A DNA stretch of 64,000 bases, from NCBI RefSeq assembly GCF_039533685.1, contig NZ_BAAATZ010000002.1, forward strand, positions 310,001-374,000. The letters are read 5' to 3'. Source of the DNA: Actinocorallia aurantiaca (GTDB lineage: Bacteria > Actinomycetota > Actinomycetes > Streptosporangiales > Streptosporangiaceae). Shown here piece by piece: positions 24,573 through 32,127 of this stretch. The position numbers and the translations under genes are program-made. Each line of letters opens with the position of its first letter. Position 1 is the first letter of the stretch. The notes below the pieces were generated by a model. That model was not told where the DNA came from. It worked only from the letters and a program-made list of their open reading frames with translations, and did no database searches.

Positions 24573-25390
24573 AGCACGACTCTGGGCAACTGCGGAGGGC
24601 GCGGGCGCTTCTTCCACTCCCTGGGGTAGCCGAGGGACACCTCCTCGAAGCGCACCCCGTCGTAGCGGGTCTCCCGCGGGATGTGCAGATGCCCGTAGAT
24701 CATCGTCTTGACGTTGAAGCGCCGGTGCCAGTCCGCGGTGGCCGTCGTCCCGCACCACTGCGCGAACTCCGGGTACCACAGGACGTCCATGGGGTCCCGG
24801 ACCAGCGGGTAGTGGTTGACCAGGACGAGGGGGACGTCGGGGTCGCAGTCGGCGAGCCGCTTCTCCGTCAGGGTGACGCGGGCTTCGCACCAGGCCTCGC
24901 GGCTCGGGTACGGGTCGGGGTGCAGCAGCCGTTCGTCGGTGCAGACGACGCCGGTCTCCATCGCGTACGCGAGCCCTTCCTCCTTGGTCGTGCAGCCGGG
25001 AGGGAGGAAGGAGTAGTCGTACAGGAGGAAGAGGGGCGCGATGCGCACGGGGCCGTCCTGGCCCTCCCACAGCGGGTACGGGTCCTCGGGAGTGAGCACT
25101 CCGAGGCGCCGGCACAGCTCGACGAGGTGTTCGTAGCGCGCGACTCCGCGCAGTCCGTCCGCGCCGTCCTTGACCGTCCACAGTTCGTGGTTGCCGGGTA
25201 CCCAGACGACCTGCGCGAACTTCTCTGCGAGCAGGGAGAGCGCCCATTCGATGTCGGAGACCTTGTCCGCGACGTCCCCCGCGACGATCAGCCAGTCGTC
25301 CGGTGTCGTCGGCGTCAGTTTCGCGGTGACCTCCCTGTTCTCGGCATAGGAGACGTGGAGGTCGCTCACGGCCAGCAGCTTCGGTGTCAC
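24569..25390 (-). CDS. Metallophosphoesterase (calcineurin-like)
   Basis: A 273-residue protein of the calcineurin superfamily with the metal-binding blocks in order: SDLHVSY (D-x-H), VAGDVADK (GDxx), WVPGNHELW (GNHE), LVNHYPL and a final IYGHLHIPR (GHxH). All dinuclear metal ligands are present. The GTG at 25390 places the DxH block at residue 9, as normal; a GTG at 25438 would add 16 residues. Its 3' end overlaps the PP2C gene by 4 bp. Substrate unknown; family members act on phosphodiesters or phosphoproteins. Confidence 0.85.
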   Translation of the reverse strand: MTPKLLAVSDLHVSYAENREVTAKLTPTTPDDWLIVAGDVADKVSDIEWALSLLAEKFAQVVWVPGNHELWTVKDGADGLRGVARYEHLVELCRRLGVLTPEDPYPLWEGQDGPVRIAPLFLLYDYSFLPPGCTTKEEGLAYAMETGVVCTDERLLHPDPYPSREAWCEARVTLTEKRLADCDPDVPLVLVNHYPLVRDPMDVLWYPEFAQWCGTTATADWHRRFNVKTMIYGHLHIPRETRYDGVRFEEVSLGYPREWKKRPRPPQLPRVVL

Positions 25391-25542
25391 CCGTCCATGA
25401 TGCGGCACCCCGAGGCTTTCCTGAAGATCGCACGTCACGGATGAGACAAATCTGGTCTTTGTGGCATGTGATTCAACTTTGAACCTTCTCCAGGGATTGG
25501 GTCGGAGACTGCACGTTCCTTCTTGAGATGATGGAGTGACCG

Positions 25543-26265
25543 ATGAAGCGCGGAACCGGGCTCGCCCTGATGCTGGCCGCTGTGATCGCGGCCCCGCTGA
25601 CCGCCGTCCCCGCCCAGGCGGCGCCCTCCGGGGAGCGCCGCGCCCCGTCCATCCGCGTCACGCCGAACCCCGCGCTGATCCGTGCGGACCGCGCCACCTG
25701 GGTCGCCGTCACCGTCGACTTCGAGGGACCGCGCAACTTCTACGACGGGGTGCTCGTCGAGATGAAGGCGAACAACGGAGCCGGGTACGGCTACCAGAAC
25801 CTGACCGACCCGGAGAACGACGGGGTGTGGACGGGCAGGGTCAAGTTCGACACCCTCAACGCGACACCCGGGAAGTGGCGGGTGGAGTCCTCGGCCATCG
25901 ACGCGGACACCGGCGAAGAGGTGCGGGGCCCGGAGACCGCCTTCGCCTTCAAGGCCGTCACGAGGCTGAGCGCGGCGGTCAAGCCCAAGAAGGTGAGGAA
26001 GGGCGGGCCGCTGAAGGTCGGCGGGAGGCTCCAGGGGGTCTCCGTGGTCGGCTACGAGGACCTCGCCAAGCGCCAGGTGAAGATCTACTACCGGCCGCAG
26101 GGCAAGAAGAAGTGGTCGCTGGCGGGGAAGGCGAAGACCAATTCCCTGGGCCGGTTCACCAAGACCTTCCGGCCGAAGAAGAGCGGCTCCATTCTGCTCG
26201 TGTGGTCGGGCAACTCCCTGTACGCACCTTCCAAGTCCAAGTCCATCGCGTTCCGGGTGGGCTGA
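25543..26265 (+). CDS. Secreted Ig-like protein, paralogue of the gene at 20312
   Basis: A 240-residue exported protein. MKRGTGLALMLAAVIAAPLT and the following AVPAQAA form a signal peptide, with the mature protein starting near residue 27. Two predicted beta domains follow; the second carries AAVKPKKVRKGGPLKVGGRL, YEDLAKRQVKIYYRPQGKKK and KTNSLGRFTKTF, which align by eye with matching segments in the protein at 20312. The C-terminus repeats a Ser/Lys pattern (APSKSKS). Function unknown; cell-wall or matrix association is possible because of the high positive charge. Confidence 0.75.
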   Translation: MKRGTGLALMLAAVIAAPLTAVPAQAAPSGERRAPSIRVTPNPALIRADRATWVAVTVDFEGPRNFYDGVLVEMKANNGAGYGYQNLTDPENDGVWTGRVKFDTLNATPGKWRVESSAIDADTGEEVRGPETAFAFKAVTRLSAAVKPKKVRKGGPLKVGGRLQGVSVVGYEDLAKRQVKIYYRPQGKKKWSLAGKAKTNSLGRFTKTFRPKKSGSILLVWSGNSLYAPSKSKSIAFRVG

Positions 26266-26377
26266 ACAGCTCCTGGTGTTCTCTGGGTTTGCGTCGTTTT
26301 GGTGGGGGGGCTGGCTTACCGGGAAGACGGGTCGGGCACGCCTACGACACATCCAAGATCGACGAAAGGGTCGTAGC

Positions 26378-26662
26378 ATGCTCAAATTGATGCGCAAGAG
26401 CGGTATCACCTCGCAGATGCTCTTCAGCGCGGGGTTCGTGTCGATCGGACTCGCTTTCGCGTCATGGATGACCTCCAAGAAGGCGGAGGCCGCAGGACTC
26501 GACCGGGCCGACCGCTGGGGCATCTTCGTCGGCGAGTGGGCGCCCACCTTCTTCGCGCTGGGCACGGCCATGCGCCTGGAGGAGCACTGGAGCGGCGAGG
26601 ACATGGAGGAGATGTACGAGCGGGAGACCCGGAGGACCGGTACCGCCATGCCGGTCGGCTGA
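26378..26662 (+). CDS. Small protein with hydrophobic segments, unknown function
   Basis: A 94-residue protein starting at the ATG 26378, with a GAAAGGG about 8 nt upstream. Residues 10 to 30 (ITSQMLFSAGFVSIGLAFAS) and about 52 to 66 (GEWAPTFFALGTAMR) are moderately hydrophobic, suggesting membrane association. The C-terminus is charged (EHWSGEDMEEMYERETRR). This resembles small conserved hypothetical proteins of actinomycetes, but I recognise no named family. A strong bidirectional terminator follows. Confidence 0.65.
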   Translation: MLKLMRKSGITSQMLFSAGFVSIGLAFASWMTSKKAEAAGLDRADRWGIFVGEWAPTFFALGTAMRLEEHWSGEDMEEMYERETRRTGTAMPVG

Positions 26663-26681
26663 GCACCGCCGGATCCAGATG

Positions 26682-26717
26682 CAGGGCCCCTTCCCCGGTC
26701 GCCGGGAAGGGGCCCTG
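26682..26717. terminator. Bidirectional hairpin terminator
   Basis: cagggccccttccc (26682 to 26695) pairs perfectly with gggaaggggccctg (26704 to 26717). It lies between the small plus-strand gene and the minus-strand universal stress protein gene. Confidence 0.8.
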
Positions 26718-26740
26718 GCCGTTCGCGGGACCGGAGGCGG

Positions 26741-27613
26741 TCAGGGACGGGGACGGACGATGACCACGGGACCCTGCGCCTGCTGCAGGACGGCGTGGCT
26801 GACCGAGCCCAGGCGCAGCCCCGGGAAGCCGCCGTGGCCCCTGGCTCCGACGACCAGGAGGGCCGCGCGGACGGTCGCGCCGGCCAGCGCCTCGGTGGGC
26901 GTGCGGCCCTGGATCACCTGTTCGACGACGGGCACGGTCGGGTACTTGCTCTTCCACGGGGCCAGGGACTCGGAGAGGACCCGCGCGCCCTCCTGCTCGA
27001 CGGACAGCTCGCTGTAGGAGGCCGGCCGCATGGCGGGCGGGTAGGCGGTGTGGTCCCAGACGTGGATGGCGCGCAGCCCGACTCCGCGCAGGGCCGCCTC
27101 CTCCATCGCGAATCCGATGGCGTCCATGCACGCCTCGGAGCCGTCGACCCCGACGACGACCTCGGCGGGCCTCGGTTCGGGGTCGGGGTGGTGGGGCACC
27201 ACGACGACCGGGGTGGCGGCGTGCTCGGCCACCTGGCGGCTCACAGAGCCGAGCATGATGCCGCTGAACGCTCCGGTCCCCCGGGCCGCGACCACCAGCA
27301 GGAGGGCGTCGGACGCCTCCTCCAGCAGGGTGGTGGGGACGTGGCCGATGCCCAGGGCGGTGCTGGTCTCGATGTCGGGAGCGCGGTCCGCGGCGCGGTC
27401 CTGGGCGAGTTCCAGGACGTGCAGGGCGGCGGATTCGGGCCGGGAGGCCTCCAGGCCGGGTTCCGGCGGGGCCTCCGCGCTGTACTCCCACCGCAGGGCG
27501 ACATGGACGATCCGCAGAGGGAGCCTCCGCAGCCGCGCCTCTTCGACGGCCCAGTCCACGGCCTGGAGGGACTGCGGCGATCCGTCCACGCCGACGACGA
27601 TGGGTCGAGTCAC
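26741..27613 (-). CDS. Universal stress protein, two tandem Usp domains
   Basis: A 290-residue cytoplasmic protein made of two Usp domains. Each opens with a strand-loop VVGVDGS (residues 6 to 12 and about 151 to 157) and closes with the ATP-binding pattern G-2x-G-9x-G-S/T: VAARGTGAFSGIMLGSVS in the first and VGARGHGGFPGLRLGSVS in the second. ATP binding is therefore expected in both halves. The GTG at 27613 is chosen because GGAGG lies just before it and the longer frame upstream is not family-like. It is divergent from the kinase operon, 135 bp away. In mycobacteria, tandem Usp proteins respond to hypoxia and stasis. Confidence 0.93.
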   Translation of the reverse strand: MTRPIVVGVDGSPQSLQAVDWAVEEARLRRLPLRIVHVALRWEYSAEAPPEPGLEASRPESAALHVLELAQDRAADRAPDIETSTALGIGHVPTTLLEEASDALLLVVAARGTGAFSGIMLGSVSRQVAEHAATPVVVVPHHPDPEPRPAEVVVGVDGSEACMDAIGFAMEEAALRGVGLRAIHVWDHTAYPPAMRPASYSELSVEQEGARVLSESLAPWKSKYPTVPVVEQVIQGRTPTEALAGATVRAALLVVGARGHGGFPGLRLGSVSHAVLQQAQGPVVIVRPRP

Positions 27614-27748
27614 GTGCGCCTCCGTTCTTCCCGTCACAGCCCGCGCTGGAACGACTCCTGTTAATCCCTGTAAACCACGGCATACCCCGAACAGGTGATT
27701 ATCACCCTTTTGGGGGAATTCTAATAATTGAAACGATCTTGATTTAGG

Positions 27749-29389
27749 ATGCCTGGCGTGTCCGGAAACGATGGGAACGCTGGGAAAAAGCTGGCCGACC
27801 GCTACCTCCTGCTCGAAATCCTGGGCAGCGGGGGAATGGGCACCGTCTGGCGGGCCAGGGACGAGACGCTCGGCCGCGAGGTGGCGGTCAAGGAACTGCG
27901 GATCGCCCCGGAACTCGACGACGCCCTGCGCGAGGAGGCCCGCACCCGCGCGGTCCGCGAGGCGCAGGCCGCCGCCCGGCTCCGCCACCCCGGCGTCATC
28001 GTCGTGCACGACGCGTTCGTCGAGGACGACCGTCCCTGGATCATCATGCAGCTCCTGGAGGGCGCCTCCCTCGACAAGGCGCTGGAGGACGGCGGACCGC
28101 TCCCGCCCGAACGCGCGGCGCGGATCGGCGCGGACGTCCTCGGCGCGCTCGAGACCGCGCACGCCGCAGGCATTTTGCACCGGGACGTCAAACCCGGAAA
28201 CGTCTTCCTGACCGGAGACGGCCGTACGGTCCTCACCGACTTCGGCATCGCGACCGTCGAGGGCCAGGCGACGATCACCCGCTCGGGCATGCTCGTCGGC
28301 TCGCCCGGCCATGTCGCGCCGGAAAGGCTGCGGGGCGAACAGGCGGGCCCCCAGTCGGACCTGTGGTCGCTGGCGGCGACGCTCTACCGGGCGGTCGAAG
28401 GCCGTCCGCCGTTCCCCGGCGACAGCCCCATGGCGGTGCTCGCAGGGGTGCTCACCGCCGACCCCGTGCCGCCCGTCCGGGCGGGCGAGCTGGGGCCGCT
28501 GCTCACGCACATGCTCGCCCGCCGTCCCGAGGCCCGCCCGGACGCCTCGGTGGTCCGCGGCGTGCTGGAACGGGTGGCCGCGGGGGAGCCCTCCGGCGAG
28601 ATCGTGCTCCCCGCCCCGCGCGTGCCCGAGGCTCCGCCGCCCACCGTCCCCTCGGATCTGCCCCGGAAGGCGAAGCGCGCCAGGAGGCCGGGCGCTCTGC
28701 TGGCCGGAGCGGTGGCCGCGTCCGCACTGCTGGCCGTCGCGGCCGCCGTCGTGGTCGTGACGGACGACCGGTCGTCCGTCACCGCCGCAGGCGTGCCCAC
28801 CGGGCCCGCTCAGGGAGGGCCTTCGACGCCCTCGACCCCGTCGGAGGACACCGCCAGGTTCACCGTGCCGATCGACTTCTGCTCGCTGATCCCGGTGGAA
28901 CGGGTGAAGGAGATCATCCCCTCGTACCCCAGGGCCGAGGGCAAGCCCGGCGGCGACGCCGAGGATCCGTCCTGCTCCTGGGACGCGCCCGGCTCGGGGA
29001 TCGAGGCGGGGACCTGGTCGAGCTCCACGTCCTCGGACCCCTGGACGGCCACGAGCCCGGCCGAGGCGCACGACGCGTTCATCGGCTTCCTGCGGGCCAA
29101 GAACGGGAGCGACAAGGTCATCTGGCACTACAGCGACATCGGGGGGGAGTCCATCACGTCCGGGCCGCAGACCGCGGCGGAGAAGGTCGAGGGCCTGGGC
29201 GAGGAGGCCTTCGTCGTCGAGACCTACGGCCGGCTGGGAGCGCAGATGACCGACGTGTACTTCCGGATCAGCAACATCGTCTTCGAGATCACCCACGCGG
29301 ACGTGACGAACGAGACGGGGAAGAAGAAGATCCGCCAGAATGCGCTGACCATGGCCCGCTGGGTCGCCGAAGCGGTGGACGAGAGCTGA
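27749..29389 (+). CDS. Transmembrane Ser/Thr protein kinase (active type), first of four
   Basis: A 546-residue receptor-type kinase. The kinase domain (residues 17 to about 280) has the glycine loop LGSGGMGTVW, the ATP-anchoring Lys48 in VAVKEL, the catalytic HRDVKPGN (144 to 151) and TDFG with Asp164, so it should be active. An Ala/Val-rich membrane helix lies at about 316 to 336 (LLAGAVAASALLAVAAAVVV). Outside is a domain of about 200 residues with Cys-Ser-Leu-Ile and a second Cys in SCSWD, shared by all four kinases of the cluster. The next gene starts 1 bp after its stop. An AT-rich segment with taataatt (27722 to 27729) precedes it; a GTG at 27758 is an alternative start. Confidence 0.93.
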   Translation: MPGVSGNDGNAGKKLADRYLLLEILGSGGMGTVWRARDETLGREVAVKELRIAPELDDALREEARTRAVREAQAAARLRHPGVIVVHDAFVEDDRPWIIMQLLEGASLDKALEDGGPLPPERAARIGADVLGALETAHAAGILHRDVKPGNVFLTGDGRTVLTDFGIATVEGQATITRSGMLVGSPGHVAPERLRGEQAGPQSDLWSLAATLYRAVEGRPPFPGDSPMAVLAGVLTADPVPPVRAGELGPLLTHMLARRPEARPDASVVRGVLERVAAGEPSGEIVLPAPRVPEAPPPTVPSDLPRKAKRARRPGALLAGAVAASALLAVAAAVVVVTDDRSSVTAAGVPTGPAQGGPSTPSTPSEDTARFTVPIDFCSLIPVERVKEIIPSYPRAEGKPGGDAEDPSCSWDAPGSGIEAGTWSSSTSSDPWTATSPAEAHDAFIGFLRAKNGSDKVIWHYSDIGGESITSGPQTAAEKVEGLGEEAFVVETYGRLGAQMTDVYFRISNIVFEITHADVTNETGKKKIRQNALTMARWVAEAVDES

Positions 29390-29390
29390 C

Positions 29391-30851
29391 GTGCAACAGA
29401 AGATCGCCGGACGTTACGTCCTCCAGCAGGCCCTGGGCGCGCACCTCCACCTCGCGTACGACGAGCGGACACGCCTGCAGGTGCTCGTCCGGGAGGTGGA
29501 ACCCCCGCCCGAACTGAACGACGACGAGCGCCGGGCCCTCGCGGAGGAGGTCGTCCGGGAGGCAGGGGCCGCGAGCCGGGTCGGGCATCCGGCCGTCAAC
29601 GCCGTCTTGGACGCCGTCTCCCACGACGGCCGCGCATGGATCGTCACGCAGCCCGTCAACGGGCGGCCGCTCACCCAGGTCGTCGCAGGGTACGGCCCGC
29701 TCTCCCCGGAGCAGGCGGCCGTCCTCGGCCTGGACGTGTGGGGGGCGCTCTCCCGCGCCCACACCATGGGAGTCGTGCACGGGGACGTCCAGCCGGAGAA
29801 CGTCTGGGTGACGCCCGAGGGAAGGGGAGTGCTCACCGGTTTCGGCACCGGGGTGGCGGTCCGTTCGCAGGCCGCATCCTCGATCGGCACCCCCGGATTC
29901 ACGGCGCCGGAGAAGACGACCCATCCGGTCCCCGCGTCGGACCTGTGGTCGCTGGGCGCCACCCTCTACTTCGCGGTCGAGGGCACGCCTCCCTTCACCG
30001 GCGACGGGCCGATGGCGGTGCTGAGCGCGGTGCTGTCGGCGGACCCGCGCCCGCCCGAACGGGCGGGGGAACTGGGGCCGGTCCTGCTGGAACTGCTGGC
30101 CAAGGACCCCGCCCGGCGGCCGGCCGCCGCGGGGGACGTCCTCGCGGAGCTCGCCCGACCGGCGGCGCGCAAGGGGCGGGAGGTGCCGGTGCGTCCGGCG
30201 GTCCTCGCCGTCCTGGCCGCCTGCTTCGCCGTGGCGGTCGCCTCGGTGACGACCATCGCCACCGTGCTCCTCGGCTCCCCGGAACCCCCGGCCTCCCGGG
30301 CGGAGGCGTCCGTCGACACCGAGCCCGGCAGGTTCGCCGCCGTCCCCCGCGCGTGCGGGCTGATCAGCGACGACCAGGCCGGAGAACTGTTCCCGGACTT
30401 CGAGAAGGACGACGGGGGCGGCATCGGGAGCCGGAAGCCGAACACCTACTGCGAGGTCTCCTCCGCGGGGAGCGGATCGTCCGACAGGTCGCTCGTCATC
30501 GAGCTCTTCGTCCTGCGGCCGGGACCTCACGGCGGCGGGCCCGCCACCGCCCGCCGGTTCCTCACCGGGGCGAAGGAGGAGGCGCCGCGCGCCGCGGGCG
30601 ACGGCGGCACCGTCTCGCCGGTGCGCGAACTGCGGGGAGTCGGCGAACAGGCCATCGCCTACGACGTCCACGAGGCGGACGGCGAGTACGCGACGAACAC
30701 GGTGATCGTCGTGAGCAACGCCGTCGCGGTGGTCTCCTGCGAGCAGGAGGTCCCCGCGGACTTCCAGGCCGGCGGAGTCGTGCGGGAGCTCGGCGAGTGC
30801 GCGGAGAAGGCCGCCGGGTGGGTCGGCGCGGCACTGACACGGACAGGATGA
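29391..30851 (+). CDS. Transmembrane Ser/Thr pseudokinase, second of four
   Basis: A 486-residue protein with the same layout as the preceding kinase: kinase fold (1 to about 260), membrane helix (about 265 to 290, VLAVLAACFAVAVASVTTIA) and ectodomain. The glycine loop is lost (LGAHLHLAY), the ATP-anchoring Lys is Arg34 (VLVREV), HRD is HGD (130 to 132) with the following Lys replaced by Gln, and DFG is GFG (150 to 152), so the metal-binding Asp is gone. It should not transfer phosphate. The substrate-side fold (SDLWSLGATLYFAVEGTPPF) is preserved. Starts at GTG 29391 with a single base after the previous stop; likely a regulatory or scaffold partner. Confidence 0.88.
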   Translation: MQQKIAGRYVLQQALGAHLHLAYDERTRLQVLVREVEPPPELNDDERRALAEEVVREAGAASRVGHPAVNAVLDAVSHDGRAWIVTQPVNGRPLTQVVAGYGPLSPEQAAVLGLDVWGALSRAHTMGVVHGDVQPENVWVTPEGRGVLTGFGTGVAVRSQAASSIGTPGFTAPEKTTHPVPASDLWSLGATLYFAVEGTPPFTGDGPMAVLSAVLSADPRPPERAGELGPVLLELLAKDPARRPAAAGDVLAELARPAARKGREVPVRPAVLAVLAACFAVAVASVTTIATVLLGSPEPPASRAEASVDTEPGRFAAVPRACGLISDDQAGELFPDFEKDDGGGIGSRKPNTYCEVSSAGSGSSDRSLVIELFVLRPGPHGGGPATARRFLTGAKEEAPRAAGDGGTVSPVRELRGVGEQAIAYDVHEADGEYATNTVIVVSNAVAVVSCEQEVPADFQAGGVVRELGECAEKAAGWVGAALTRTG

Positions 30852-30858
30852 CCGCACG

Positions 30859-32127
30859 ATGATTTTGACCGGCCGCTACCGGCTCCTCCAGCCGCTCGAC
30901 GAGTCCCGGACCGCCTGGCGGGCCATGGACGAGCTCCTGCACCGCGACGTCACCGTACGGCGGGTGGACCCCGGCGCGCTGCCCGCGGTCCGGGCGGCGA
31001 CGGGCCTGAAACACCCGTCCGCGCTGACCGTCCACGACATCCTCACCGAGAACGGTGAGTCGTGGATCGTCACGGAGCCCGCCGACGGGCAGACGCTCGC
31101 GACCGCCGGGATGCTTCCCGAAGCGCAGGTCGCGGAGATCGGCCTGGAGCTCCTGGACGTGCTGACGGCGGCGCACGCGCTCGGCATCGTCCACGGGGGA
31201 GTCGAACCGGGGGCCGTCGTGCGGGCGGGCGACGGGCGGTTCAAGCTCTGGGGCTTCGGGACGGCACGGCCGTACGGCGCCTACACCCCGCCCGAGCCGG
31301 AACGCATACCCGCGTCCGACCTGTGGGGGCTCGCCGCGACCCTCTACACGCTCGCCGAAGGCAGGATGCCGTTCCCGACGGTCGACGCCATCCGGTACGG
31401 GCAGCCCCTGACGCCGATGCGGGCGCCCCTGCTGGGATCGGTACTGCTCCCGCTGCTGCACCCGGACCCGGCGGCCCGTCCCGACGCCTCCGCTCTGCGG
31501 GCCGCGCTGCGTGCGCGGATTCCCGCGCCTCGGAGAACCGGCGGGGTCCGGCGGGTCCATCCGGCCCTGCTCGCCGCAGGAGCGGTGCTGCTCGCCGCGG
31601 TGACCGTCCCGGTCACGGTGGCGGTCGCCGGACCGGATCCCGCGCCGGGCACGCCGGCGGCGGCCGAGAGGCGCACCGCGCCTCCCGCGGCCTGCGAGCT
31701 TCTCACCGAGGAGCAGGTGGAGTACCTGGTGCCCGGCAGCCGGGAAGGCAGCGACTACCAGGAAGGGGCCTGCAACTGGACTCCCGTCTCCGCCTCGGCC
31801 AGGACGCCGGAATCGCTGCGGTTCACCCTCGACCTCCAGGTCGAGCTCAGCGACGACCCCGAGAAGAAACTGGCAGGAGAACGGCAGAACGCCGGATGGG
31901 CGGGCGAGTCCGTCTCGGTTCCCGGCCTGGGGGACGAGGCGTTCCTGCAGGAGCTCGCCCACGACGCGGCCGGCGGGTCCAAGAGCCGCAGCGTGCTGGT
32001 CTCCTTCCGGCTGAGCAACACGGTGACGACCTTCAAACTGAGAAGCGGCGGCGACGGCGGCGAGCAGATGACGGCCGCCGCGCTGCGCGGCGCGCACTGG
32101 GTGGCGGAGGCGATGAGCCATGGCTGA
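30859..32127 (+). CDS. Transmembrane Ser/Thr pseudokinase, third of four
   Basis: A 422-residue protein, the most eroded of the cluster. It has no glycine loop, Arg34 in VTVRRV instead of the ATP Lys, HGGVEPG in place of HRDVKPx (the catalytic Asp is gone), and WGFGTA in place of DFG. The activation segment is shortened to about 20 residues before the conserved SDLWGLAATLYTLAEG. A membrane helix follows (about 236 to 258, LLAAGAVLLAAVTVPVTVAV), then a two-cysteine ectodomain beginning AACELLTEEQVEYLVPG. It starts 7 bp after the previous gene and overlaps the next by 8 bp, so it is kept in the operon despite loss of catalysis. Confidence 0.87.
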   Translation: MILTGRYRLLQPLDESRTAWRAMDELLHRDVTVRRVDPGALPAVRAATGLKHPSALTVHDILTENGESWIVTEPADGQTLATAGMLPEAQVAEIGLELLDVLTAAHALGIVHGGVEPGAVVRAGDGRFKLWGFGTARPYGAYTPPEPERIPASDLWGLAATLYTLAEGRMPFPTVDAIRYGQPLTPMRAPLLGSVLLPLLHPDPAARPDASALRAALRARIPAPRRTGGVRRVHPALLAAGAVLLAAVTVPVTVAVAGPDPAPGTPAAAERRTAPPAACELLTEEQVEYLVPGSREGSDYQEGACNWTPVSASARTPESLRFTLDLQVELSDDPEKKLAGERQNAGWAGESVSVPGLGDEAFLQELAHDAAGGSKSRSVLVSFRLSNTVTTFKLRSGGDGGEQMTAAALRGAHWVAEAMSHG

